In this document: piece by piece, positions 1-7,551 of the stretch
Layout of the letters: each line of letters begins with the position of its first letter
Position numbering within the stretch: the stretch's first letter is position 1
DNA from: Granulosicoccus sp964498925
GTDB taxonomy: Bacteria; Pseudomonadota; Gammaproteobacteria; Granulosicoccales; Granulosicoccaceae
Direction: 5' to 3'
Assembly (NCBI GenBank): GCA_964498925.1
Contig: CAZCKD010000062.1
Span: 1 to 17,813, forward strand
Length of the DNA: 17,813 nucleotides
Notes under the pieces: generated by a model
The model's input: only the letters and a program-made list of their open reading frames with translations
The model's database searches: none
Told to the model about the DNA's origin: nothing
Translations under genes and position numbers: made by a program

Positions 1-986
1 TAGAAAAAGTTAACCAGTTGCGAGGGCAGCTGGAGAATGCGGTTGTGGGGCAACCGAAGTTAGTTAACAGATTATTAATTGCTTTATTGGTCGATGGGCA
101 TTTGTTGGTTGAAGGTGCTCCAGGTTTGGCCAAGACACGCGCCATCAAAGCGCTCGCCGACAGAATAGAAGCGGACTTTCAGCGTATTCAGTTCACACCG
201 GATCTACTTCCTGCTGACTTAACCGGTACCGAAGTTTATCGCCCGGCGGATGGTAGTTTTGTTTTTCAAAACGGTCCGCTGTTTAACAATCTGATTCTGG
301 CTGATGAAGTTAATCGTGCACCCGCAAAGGTTCAATCGGCCTTGTTGGAAGCCATGGCAGAACAGCAAATTTCTGTCGGTCATCAAACCTATGCGTTGCC
401 CAGCCCCTTTATGGTTATGGCAACTCAAAATCCTATTGAGCAAGAGGGTACTTACCCCTTGCCTGAAGCTCAGTTAGATCGCTTCGTGATGCAAGTACTT
501 ATTGGTTACCCCGATGCACAGCATGAAGCCGACATACTTCGGTTAGTTAGGGCTGAAGCATTGCAGGCTAGTGGTGCACCTATGCAGTCGGCTACTGCGT
601 CCAACTCTGATCTGTCGAACCAACGTTTTGCATTGAACGAACTCTACACAGCGCGTCGCGAAGTGCTGGAAGTATTTATGGCCGATGATGTCGAGGATTA
701 CATTGTCCGATTGATAACAGCGACGCGAACACCCGAATTACACGATCAGGATCTCGCTCGATGGCTTGAATACGGTGCAAGCCCACGTGGCACTCTGTGT
801 CTGGATTCCTGCGCTCGGGCGCATGCCTGGTTGGATGGTCGTGATTATGTTTCACCAGGTGATGTGCAAGCGATTGTTCACGATGTACTCAGGCATCGAC
901 TGTTGTTGTCCTTCGAAGCAGAAGCCGATGGCGTGAATGCAGATGCTGTTATTGATCGCTTGCTTCGTCTTATCGCGGTACCTTGA
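1..986 (+). CDS. moxR: MoxR family AAA+ ATPase, 5' end outside the window
   Basis: This is a MoxR-type AAA+ ATPase, a cytoplasmic chaperone-like ATPase that normally works with VWA-domain partners, here the downstream genes. The reading frame is open from base 3, before the first possible start (TTG at 18). The residues before that TTG (EKVNQ) continue the usual MoxR N-terminus, so the real start most likely lies outside the window. Numbered from the TTG, Walker A is GAPGLAKT (33-40) and Walker B is LILADEVNRAP (92-102). Sensor 1 with the following conserved block is ATQNPIEQEGTYPLPEAQLD (135-154). The sensor 2 motif GASPRGT lies near 255. All catalytic motifs look intact. The gene ends 21 bases before the DUF58 gene, as in most moxR-DUF58 operons. 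The client is not known. Confidence 0.95.
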   Translation, partial: EKVNQLRGQLENAVVGQPKLVNRLLIALLVDGHLLVEGAPGLAKTRAIKALADRIEADFQRIQFTPDLLPADLTGTEVYRPADGSFVFQNGPLFNNLILADEVNRAPAKVQSALLEAMAEQQISVGHQTYALPSPFMVMATQNPIEQEGTYPLPEAQLDRFVMQVLIGYPDAQHEADILRLVRAEALQASGAPMQSATASNSDLSNQRFALNELYTARREVLEVFMADDVEDYIVRLITATRTPELHDQDLARWLEYGASPRGTLCLDSCARAHAWLDGRDYVSPGDVQAIVHDVLRHRLLLSFEAEADGVNADAVIDRLLRLIAVP

Positions 987-1007
987 TTTACCGTTGGTAC
1001 TTGTCTG

Positions 1008-1964
1008 ATGACTAGCCGCGATCGTTTCAGTTTTGAGTCGCCCGTGTCCACCAGTCTGGATGAACTGGTGCAGTTACGCAGTGCTGCCAATGCTTTGCAG
1101 CGACGAGTGCGTCGTAAAAGCGCAGCGCCCATGAACGGCGCTTCCGTGTCGCGTCGCTTAGGTCGAGGGCTGGATTTCTCCGAAGTACGTGAGTACCAGC
1201 CGGGCGACGATGTGCGAATGATCGATTGGAAGGTCACCGCCCGAACAGGACGCGCTCAGACCAAACTGTTTATAGAAGAACGTGAAAGGCCTGTTCTTCT
1301 GGTGGTAGACAACACAGCCTCCATGCGCTTTGGTACGCGCGGTATGTATAAATCCATGATGGCTGCACGCTTAGCTGCGTTGTTGGGTTGGAGTGCTATT
1401 GCTAATCAGGACAGGGTGGGTGGCTTCGTGTTTACGGATGAAAGCCATCGCGAAGTACGCCCTCAAGCCGGTAGGCGAGGGCTCATGAGCCTTTTTCGCG
1501 CTATACAGGAGTGCCAGTCTCAAACCGGGGTTTCTGATAAACATCCTTTTGCCGATACGCTCAGCAGACTCCGGCAGGGAGCTCACGGTGGCAGTACGGT
1601 TGTCATACTCAGCGATTTTAATCAGTTTGATGAACAGGCCCGATCATCACTGGGTAGTCTTATGCAAACGTTAGATGTTGTTGCTGTGCAGATTAACGAT
1701 CCACTTGAAGTTGAACTGCCGACAAAGGGTCGCTTTTCGTTTCGTTCAGCGATAGCGGGCCATCAAAAACGATTCACACTGGACATGGGTTCCAAGCAGC
1801 AACGCCTTCGATATCAAGATCGTTTTCAAGAGAGACAAGCAGAATTAAAAACACTCTTTGGTGCAGGCCGTCATTATTTCACCAGCGCTTTAACCAATGA
1901 TCCTCTGTTAGATACCAGCGCTCGCATTGTTTCCCGGCAACAACCGCTGACAGGTGTGTCGTGA
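1008..1964 (+). CDS. DUF58 domain-containing protein (VWA-like), MoxR partner
   Basis: This 318-residue protein belongs to the DUF58 family, which is almost always encoded directly after moxR and has a von Willebrand A-like fold. The family block is clear: RGLDFSEVREYQPGDDVRMI (53-72) followed by DWKVTARTGR and FIEERERPVLLVVD. The metal-site (MIDAS-like) segment is DNTASM at 101-106, with Thr where a Ser is more usual. A second acidic strand, VVILSDFN, lies near 200. No membrane helix is evident. The ATG at 1008 has no strong ribosome binding site, so coupling to moxR translation is plausible. The stop overlaps the next start by 4 bases. The likely role is as a substrate or adaptor of the MoxR ATPase, which is inferred from family context. 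Confidence 0.92.
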   Translation: MTSRDRFSFESPVSTSLDELVQLRSAANALQRRVRRKSAAPMNGASVSRRLGRGLDFSEVREYQPGDDVRMIDWKVTARTGRAQTKLFIEERERPVLLVVDNTASMRFGTRGMYKSMMAARLAALLGWSAIANQDRVGGFVFTDESHREVRPQAGRRGLMSLFRAIQECQSQTGVSDKHPFADTLSRLRQGAHGGSTVVILSDFNQFDEQARSSLGSLMQTLDVVAVQINDPLEVELPTKGRFSFRSAIAGHQKRFTLDMGSKQQRLRYQDRFQERQAELKTLFGAGRHYFTSALTNDPLLDTSARIVSRQQPLTGVS

Positions 1965-2446
1965 ACGAAAAAGAAGCATTACTTAATCAGCTTCGATCGG
2001 TGCATGTGCCGGAAGTCAGCGGCGTGCCTGCGATGGGCTGGTGGATTTTACTGCTTGCGTTGATTGTCCTGGCAGCAGTGTGGCGGCTTTGGCGAAAGCG
2101 TCGTCAGGCAAGGCTATGGCAACGCGAAGCTAATGGCGAATTGGCGAGAATACGCGAGTCGATTGAACAACACCCGGCTTCGATAACGTTGTCTGATACG
2201 TCCAAACTGGCCCGACGCGTACTGCTGAAAACGAAAGGTCGCCAAGCTGTAGCCAGTTTGCATGGTGCTGAATGGTTGAAGGCGTTGGATGATGTCGCCG
2301 GCCGGTCTTTGTTTGCCGATGGTTTTGGCAGCTTGTTAGAGTCTTCCCAGTACCAGCGCGATCCTCATGTGAACCCATCCGATTTGCATTCACTGATGGA
2401 TGCTATGGATGAGCTGATTCGCTCATCAGCAAGGTCGTTTAAGTGA
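1961..2446 (+). CDS. DUF4381 domain-containing single-pass membrane protein
   Basis: This 161-residue protein matches the DUF4381 family by its position between DUF58 and the first VWA gene and by its layout. It has a short N-terminal segment containing VHVPEVSGVPA, one membrane helix (about residues 27-44, WWILLLALIVLAAVWRLW), a basic stop-transfer stretch (RKRRQAR) and a cytoplasmic helical domain ending near 160. The start is GTG at 1961, which overlaps the stop of the DUF58 gene as GTGA. That overlap supports this start and translational coupling. The function is not established. The family is thought to belong to the MoxR/Bat membrane complex. Confidence 0.85.
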   Translation: MNEKEALLNQLRSVHVPEVSGVPAMGWWILLLALIVLAAVWRLWRKRRQARLWQREANGELARIRESIEQHPASITLSDTSKLARRVLLKTKGRQAVASLHGAEWLKALDDVAGRSLFADGFGSLLESSQYQRDPHVNPSDLHSLMDAMDELIRSSARSFK

Positions 2447-2483
2447 ATTGCGGGGCGGGGAATAACACAATGGGGTGGCCTGC

Positions 2484-3497
2484 ATGTTGAGTGAGCTCAA
2501 CTGGGTTTTTCCCTGGGCTTTGTTACTAGCGCCTTTGCCGGTGCTTGTGTATTTGTTCCTGCCTGCTCAAGAAGCGACTAAACAACGCGCATTGCTGGTT
2601 CCTGATATTGAGCCTTACCGTGCCTTAAGCACAGATACACGAGGGCAGGCCGGTCGAAATTGGTTGCGTTTGTTGTTGCTGTTTCTCGTTTGGTTAGCAT
2701 TACTGATCAGTGCTGCCCGCCCACAACATTTTGGTGAGGCGATAGGTGTGCCGGTAACTGGCCGCGATCTCATGTTAGGCATTGATATCTCGGGCAGTAT
2801 GAGAGAGGCAGACCTATACGCGGGCAATCGTAAAGCCACTCGTATGGCGGTGGTTAAGCAGGTTGCCAAGGATTTTGTCGCACGAAGAACCGGTGACCGC
2901 GTTGGCTTAATCATGTTCGGCTCGCAGGCCTATGTTCAAACACCGCTCACGCACGATCACGAAACGGTTCAACATTTTCTTGATGAGGCCACTGTGGGCC
3001 TTGCCGGTCGGTCAACCGCTATCGGTGATTCGATCGGTTTGGCGGTTAAACGATTGCGCGAACGACCTGAAGCCACACGGGTATTGATACTACTGACCGA
3101 CGGTGCCAATTCTGCGGGTGTTATCGAACCGCTAGCTGCCGCCAAACTTGCGGCTGAGAACGATATCCGAATACATGCCATTGGCGTAGGCTCGGAAATA
3201 CGGGAAGGATTTCTTAGTTCTGCCTTCGGAACGCGTCGCAGTGAGCTAGATGAAGATACGCTGCGATCAATCAGTGGTGCAACGGGTGGGCAGTATTTCA
3301 GGGCGCGTAATCAGCAGGAACTCACCAATATCTATCAGGAAATTGACAAGCTCGAACCGACCGAACTTGAGTCGGAAGAGTATCGTCCGTTGCGTGAATT
3401 ATTTGCTTGGCCATTAGGGGTTGCACTTGTCTTATCGGTGTTGTGGGCCTTGTTGGGTCTACCGCGATTCTCTAAGGGTGAGGATTCGCGCTCATGA
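2484..3497 (+). CDS. batA: BatA-like membrane-anchored VWA domain protein
   Basis: This is a von Willebrand factor A protein of the Bat (aerotolerance-type) family. It has two N-terminal membrane helices (FPWALLLAPLPVLVYLFLP and WLRLLLLFLVWLALLISA), a VWA domain and a C-terminal helix (WPLGVALVLSVLWALLGLP). The MIDAS motif DISGS is intact (101-105 from the chosen start). The second metal-site Thr is in TPLTHD and the Asp is in LILLTDGANS. The frame is open from a GTG at 2475. I prefer the ATG at 2484 because GGGGTGG lies 5 bases upstream of it. The stop overlaps the next gene's ATG (ATGA). The VWA domain is expected on the periplasmic side or between helices, but topology was not computed. 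The protein it serves is unknown. Confidence 0.9.
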   Translation: MLSELNWVFPWALLLAPLPVLVYLFLPAQEATKQRALLVPDIEPYRALSTDTRGQAGRNWLRLLLLFLVWLALLISAARPQHFGEAIGVPVTGRDLMLGIDISGSMREADLYAGNRKATRMAVVKQVAKDFVARRTGDRVGLIMFGSQAYVQTPLTHDHETVQHFLDEATVGLAGRSTAIGDSIGLAVKRLRERPEATRVLILLTDGANSAGVIEPLAAAKLAAENDIRIHAIGVGSEIREGFLSSAFGTRRSELDEDTLRSISGATGGQYFRARNQQELTNIYQEIDKLEPTELESEEYRPLRELFAWPLGVALVLSVLWALLGLPRFSKGEDSRS

Positions 3498-4486
3498 GCG
3501 GGTGGAATATCGAGTGGCTTAGGCCGGAATGGTTATTGGGTTTCATACCTTTATTGCTATGGCTTATCGTGCTGGTTCGACGTCAAAACGCCAGTAGTGA
3601 CTGGGATTCGCTTGTTGATCGTGAGTTGCAACAACACGTCATTGAACAGCATCAGGCGAAGCGTCAGTGGGCAGCTTATTTGTTAGCCTTTGCCTGGGCA
3701 TTTTGTTTGCTGCTGATGGCAGGTCCTGTCTGGCAGCAGCGGGAAGTGCCGGTGTTTCAAGCTGAGCAAGCAGAAGTTGTGGTATTCGATTTATCGCGAT
3801 CAATGCGTGCCGATGATGTCCTTCCCAATCGTTTAACGCGAGCCAGATTTAAGCTTGTTGATCTGCTGCAACAAAGCGAAGGACGTCAAACTGGTCTCAT
3901 TGCGTTTTCCGAACGACCCTATGTCATCAGTCCGTTAACCGAGGACGCCAGCACTATTGAAGCGTTTGTTCCTTCTCTTGATCCTGACATTATGCCCGTG
4001 CAAGGTAGCCGTCCTGATTTAGCTATGTCGCGCGCATTGGAGCTTCTGGAGCAAGCAGGGGTTGCGCAGGGCCATATCCTTCTTATTACTGATACACAAG
4101 TCAACGAATCAGACATCGATATAGCGCGTGACATTGAATCCCGCGGGCATCGTCTTTCAGTATTGGGTGTAGGCACTGCCGCAGGCGCACCCCTGCGTGA
4201 TGCAAACGGTCAGTTTTTGCAGCGTAGCAATGGCGCAATCGTTGTGCCTCGTCTTAACCTGACAGGCTTACGGCAGTTGGCCGAAGCAGGTGGTGGCGTC
4301 GCCGTTCGCTTAGCTGCCGGTAGTCAAGATCTGGATTTATTAGAAACGGTTCGGCAGTCCATCGCCATTCAAGGCTCTGGTGAATCAAGTGCAGAAAGAC
4401 AATACTGGATTGAATACGCACCTTGGGGTGTTTGGGTTTTATTGTTATTTGCGTTAGGTGCTTTTCGTCGAGGTGTCGCGACATGA
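3494..4486 (+). CDS. batB: BatB-like membrane-anchored VWA domain protein
   Basis: This second VWA protein of the operon has 330 residues. Membrane helices lie at about 13-28 (WLLGFIPLLLWLIVLV) and 60-77, and a third sits near the C-terminus (WVLLLFALGAF). The MIDAS motif is DLSRS at 99-103, followed by the typical MRADDVLPNRL. The second site is ISPLTED and the third HILLITDTQ. Some BatB relatives carry fused TPR repeats at the C-terminus. Here the TPR part is the separate next gene. The ATG at 3494 overlaps the batA stop by 4 bases, and the TGA at 4484-4486 overlaps the next ATG. It likely forms a pair with BatA at the inner membrane, which is inference from the family. Confidence 0.9.
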   Translation: MSGWNIEWLRPEWLLGFIPLLLWLIVLVRRQNASSDWDSLVDRELQQHVIEQHQAKRQWAAYLLAFAWAFCLLLMAGPVWQQREVPVFQAEQAEVVVFDLSRSMRADDVLPNRLTRARFKLVDLLQQSEGRQTGLIAFSERPYVISPLTEDASTIEAFVPSLDPDIMPVQGSRPDLAMSRALELLEQAGVAQGHILLITDTQVNESDIDIARDIESRGHRLSVLGVGTAAGAPLRDANGQFLQRSNGAIVVPRLNLTGLRQLAEAGGGVAVRLAAGSQDLDLLETVRQSIAIQGSGESSAERQYWIEYAPWGVWVLLLFALGAFRRGVAT

Positions 4487-5415
4487 TAAGCAGATCTTTA
4501 TGGGTGACGCGAGCCAGCTGTGTCATGCTGCTTAGCGTTCTATCTGTTTATTCCTCTGCCGCTTTTAGTGATTGGCGCGATTGGTGGCAGACGCCGGAGC
4601 AACGCGCACTTAAGTTGCTTGAAGAAGGTTCTCACGAAGAGCTGATTAACAAGGCACCCGACGATGGATGGAAAGCGCTGGGGCATTTTAATCAAGGGAA
4701 CTTTGAAGCTGCCTCTGACGCGTATTCCGATAACCAGAAAACACTTCAGGACAGCAGCCGCACGACCGAGGCGAATACGGCTTTGTACAATCAGGCCGTT
4801 AGCGATGTTATGTCGGGGCAATACCAACAGGCTATAGAGCGTTTTGATTCAGTCCTGGAAGTGGACCCAAATCATGAAGATGCGGAACACAATCGGGATA
4901 TTGCCCAACAGCTTTTAGAGCTGGAACAACAGCAACAAGATCAGCAACAGAATTCGGACAGCGAGTCGGGTGACTCGGGTGAGCAAAGTCAGTCAGACGA
5001 GCAATCTTCCGAACAAGGTGAATCCTCTGACCAAAGCGACAGTGGTGAGTCTGGCGATCAGTCTGATGAGCAAGGCGAGCAATCAGAATCCGAAGGGCAG
5101 GACGGTGACTCTGATGATGAACAGGGTGACAACCAATCCGCTTCATCGAGCGAAGAGCAGCGTCAACAGGAAGAACAGGCAGCACGCGATGCGTTAGCGG
5201 CAGAGGCTCAAGAAAATCAACAGAACGGTGACGAGCAACAAGGTGAGCAGAACCTCGGCGTTGAGACTGAGCAACCATTAACAGAGTCCGAGCAGGCAAC
5301 CGAGCAAATCCTCAGGAGAATCCCTGATGACCCTCGTGGCTTATTACGACGAAAACTCGAGCAGAGCCATATGAACGAATTTCCGGAGGTGCGAGATGCC
5401 AGGGACCCTTGGTAG
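4483..5415 (+). CDS. batC: BatC-like TPR protein with long acidic low-complexity tail
   Basis: This 310-residue exported protein is the TPR partner of the Bat VWA proteins. A hydrophobic signal segment lies at about residues 12-27 (SCVMLLSVLSVYSSAA). TPR-like helices follow at about 60-145 (WKALGHFNQGNFEAASDAY, then ALYNQAVSDVMSGQYQQAI and DPNHEDAEHNRDI). Residues about 148-275 are rich in Gln, Ser, Glu, Asp and Gly. No Lys or Arg occurs from 140 to 226. The C-terminus carries the family-typical IPDDPRGLLRRKL (280-292). The frame is open further upstream to 4423, but the ATG at 4483 overlaps the batB stop as ATGA and begins with a signal peptide, so it is the likely start. The last 20 bases overlap batD. 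Confidence 0.87.
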   Translation: MISRSLWVTRASCVMLLSVLSVYSSAAFSDWRDWWQTPEQRALKLLEEGSHEELINKAPDDGWKALGHFNQGNFEAASDAYSDNQKTLQDSSRTTEANTALYNQAVSDVMSGQYQQAIERFDSVLEVDPNHEDAEHNRDIAQQLLELEQQQQDQQQNSDSESGDSGEQSQSDEQSSEQGESSDQSDSGESGDQSDEQGEQSESEGQDGDSDDEQGDNQSASSSEEQRQQEEQAARDALAAEAQENQQNGDEQQGEQNLGVETEQPLTESEQATEQILRRIPDDPRGLLRRKLEQSHMNEFPEVRDARDPW

Positions 5416-7396
5416 TACTAGTCGCGTGGGCTCTATAAAAGACGTTTTCAGCGGCCTTAACCTCGTTGCGTTGTTATGTGCGCTCCTGATGACGGTTTTG
5501 TGGTCGAGCGCCTATGCACAAGATGGCACCGTGACCAGCCAACTCAGCGCCAGTACGATAACTCGTGATGAATCTGTCACCTTGCAAATCGTGGCAATAG
5601 GTATGGATGCCGAACTAGATGTCTCCTCTTTAAACAAGGACTTTGAAGTCGTCGGTCGATCCAGTTCCAGAGAAGTTAATACAACTATGGGTCTTGGTGG
5701 TGGATTGCAAACAACCAGTGTTGTGACCTGGGCGTTGGAGTTAGTGCCAAAAGATATCGGCGTTTTTACCGTCCCTCCCGTCAGAGTGGGTAATGTGTCC
5801 AGCCAGTCTCATACCCTAAACGTCAATGCGCTTCCCAGTGGTGCTAAGCGCGATATTTTTGTTGAGGCGGTCGTCGATACCCGCGAACCCTGGGTACAGT
5901 CTCAAGTGCTGATGACGCTCAACGTTTTTCAGGCCATCGATATCGTTGACGGTGGACTGGATGTGCCAGAGGGTGAAGACATCGTTGTCGAACGATTAGG
6001 TGAAGACGTTCGGCGTAATGAAACCCGCGATGGTAGGCAGTACAGTGTCACCGAAAGACGCTTTGCACTGTTTCCGCAAAAGAGCGGCGAGATTGTTCTC
6101 GACCCAATAACGCTTAGTGTGTCGGTACCTGCCAATCCAACCCGTGTCAGAAGTCTTTTTTCTCCAACCCGAAAGCTTACGCGTCGTACCGAAAGCATTA
6201 CGCTTAATGTTAAGCCTCGGCCGAGCTCAGGCAGTGCATGGTGGCTACCGGCTAAAGTGGTACAGCTGAGCAGTCAATGGATTGGTGATGTTAATAGCGC
6301 AGAAGTTGATAAGCCGCTCACCAGAACCATTACCTTGCGAGCCAGTGGGGTGGCAGATTCCCAGCTACCCGATATCATGATGCCTGCTATCGAAGGAGCT
6401 AGTCTGTATGCCGAGCAGCCTGATCGAAAGTTGGGTGCGAACCAACAAGGGCTAGTGTCCGAGCTCACTATCAACTGGGCTTTAATACCGCAGCGTGCGG
6501 GTGAATTGATACTACCTCCAGTGACGGTTGATTGGTTTAACACGCTCACCGGCCGAGTAGAAACTGCAACGCTTGCCGAAGAACGCATAAACGTCAGCGT
6601 CCGCGCTGCCTTGGGTGGTAGCTCTGGATCCGGTGCTGCAGCCGGATCAGGCACAGTCGCAGGTACGTCGAATGTGGCCGGCGATAATGTCTCTGCATTT
6701 ACATCGACAGATGGAGCTCAGTCGGATTCAGGTCGCGCTTCTGGCTCAGACTCGACGAATGCATTGGCGGGTTCTTCAAACACTGATTCAGTCGGTGGAT
6801 CAGTTAGCGCTGACGCATCTACCCTCACGGGTGAAGAACTGACGAGTTTACGCGGCAAGGTTACCGGCCTGGAATCTGCGGTGACTGGGTGGAAGTGGAT
6901 ATCGGCACTACTCGCCTTGTTGATGTTGGCGTTGCTGGTATTAATCTGGCGATCGAAAACGGCTTGGAGTGATCTGTTCAGTTCCCTACGACCGACGGGG
7001 CAACCCCTAGGCGCGGTGCGTAACGCTACAGATGAAACAGTTTCACGGCTCTACCCGTTAAGCGGTGTTGCGGCCAGCTGCAAAGGCGGTAATCGAGAAG
7101 AAATAAAAGCATCCTTGCTTGAGTGGGCAACCAGACAATGGCCGGAGAGTCCACCGTCGTCTTTGGATGCATTAAAGAAACAGTTACCCGGCACTGAAGC
7201 CGCTTCCATTATTCAACAACTCGATGCCAGTCTCTACGGACAGGAGCCCGATGCGGAATCGATGAAAACGCTGCAGAAAACGTTAGATTCCCTGCCTGGG
7301 GAGCTTAAAAGAAGCGTTGATTCTGAATCGTCGGGTGCAGAATCATCCAAGCGTTCAGTTGCGTCTTCAACGGCTAACGGATTGCCCTCACTGTAA
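5396..7396 (+). CDS. batD: BatD family protein
   Basis: This 666-residue BatD-type protein has an N-terminal signal peptide (residues about 20-41, likely cleavage after AYA). A large beta-rich periplasmic part follows, made of repeated Ig-like units (starts near TVTSQLSASTITRDESVTLQ). Next comes a Ser/Gly/Ala-rich linker (about 405-480), a membrane helix (about 500-518, ISALLALLMLALLVLIW) and a C-terminal cytoplasmic domain of about 145 residues. The ATG at 5396 has a strong GGAGG 6 bases upstream, inside the end of the TPR gene, which fixes the start. The overlap with batC is 20 bases. BatD is expected to act with the two VWA proteins and the TPR protein at the envelope. Its biochemical role is unknown. 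The linker is probably flexible or poorly conserved. Confidence 0.9.
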   Translation: MPGTLGSTSRVGSIKDVFSGLNLVALLCALLMTVLWSSAYAQDGTVTSQLSASTITRDESVTLQIVAIGMDAELDVSSLNKDFEVVGRSSSREVNTTMGLGGGLQTTSVVTWALELVPKDIGVFTVPPVRVGNVSSQSHTLNVNALPSGAKRDIFVEAVVDTREPWVQSQVLMTLNVFQAIDIVDGGLDVPEGEDIVVERLGEDVRRNETRDGRQYSVTERRFALFPQKSGEIVLDPITLSVSVPANPTRVRSLFSPTRKLTRRTESITLNVKPRPSSGSAWWLPAKVVQLSSQWIGDVNSAEVDKPLTRTITLRASGVADSQLPDIMMPAIEGASLYAEQPDRKLGANQQGLVSELTINWALIPQRAGELILPPVTVDWFNTLTGRVETATLAEERINVSVRAALGGSSGSGAAAGSGTVAGTSNVAGDNVSAFTSTDGAQSDSGRASGSDSTNALAGSSNTDSVGGSVSADASTLTGEELTSLRGKVTGLESAVTGWKWISALLALLMLALLVLIWRSKTAWSDLFSSLRPTGQPLGAVRNATDETVSRLYPLSGVAASCKGGNREEIKASLLEWATRQWPESPPSSLDALKKQLPGTEAASIIQQLDASLYGQEPDAESMKTLQKTLDSLPGELKRSVDSESSGAESSKRSVASSTANGLPSL

Positions 7397-7421
7397 TACG
7401 TTTTAAGCGGTAGGAAAGGGC

Positions 7422-7451
7422 GGTTGCTCAGGCACGATCCTTGAGTAATCC
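7422..7451 (+). terminator. Imperfect hairpin after batD, possible terminator
   Basis: GGTTGCTCAGG at 7422-7432 can pair with 7439-7451 (CCTTGAGTAATCC) around a 6-base loop, with two single-base bulges. It lies 25 bases after the batD stop. No clear U-run follows (CCTTCATC), so it may be a weak or Rho-assisted end, or simply a structured leader of the next gene. Confidence 0.3.
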
Positions 7452-7551
7452 CCTTCATCTGCGCCAATGATGGCCCGTTACTTCTCCCGCTGTGATCCGA
7501 CCTGTTTTTTTCCAGTTGAGGCTGTTATGTGCGCGTTCTAGTGAGCGCCGG

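Noticed and set aside
18..20. TTG as the start of the MoxR gene
   Set aside because: The frame is open before it, and the upstream residues fit the normal MoxR N-terminus, so the gene is most likely cut by the window edge.
4423..4482. Upstream extension of the BatC-like frame by 20 codons
   Set aside because: The extension lies inside batB. The ATG at 4483 overlaps the batB stop as ATGA and starts a proper signal peptide.
4970..5197. 75-codon + strand frame within the acidic tail of the TPR gene
   Set aside because: Low-complexity sequence often leaves alternative frames open. It has no family features and no ribosome binding site.
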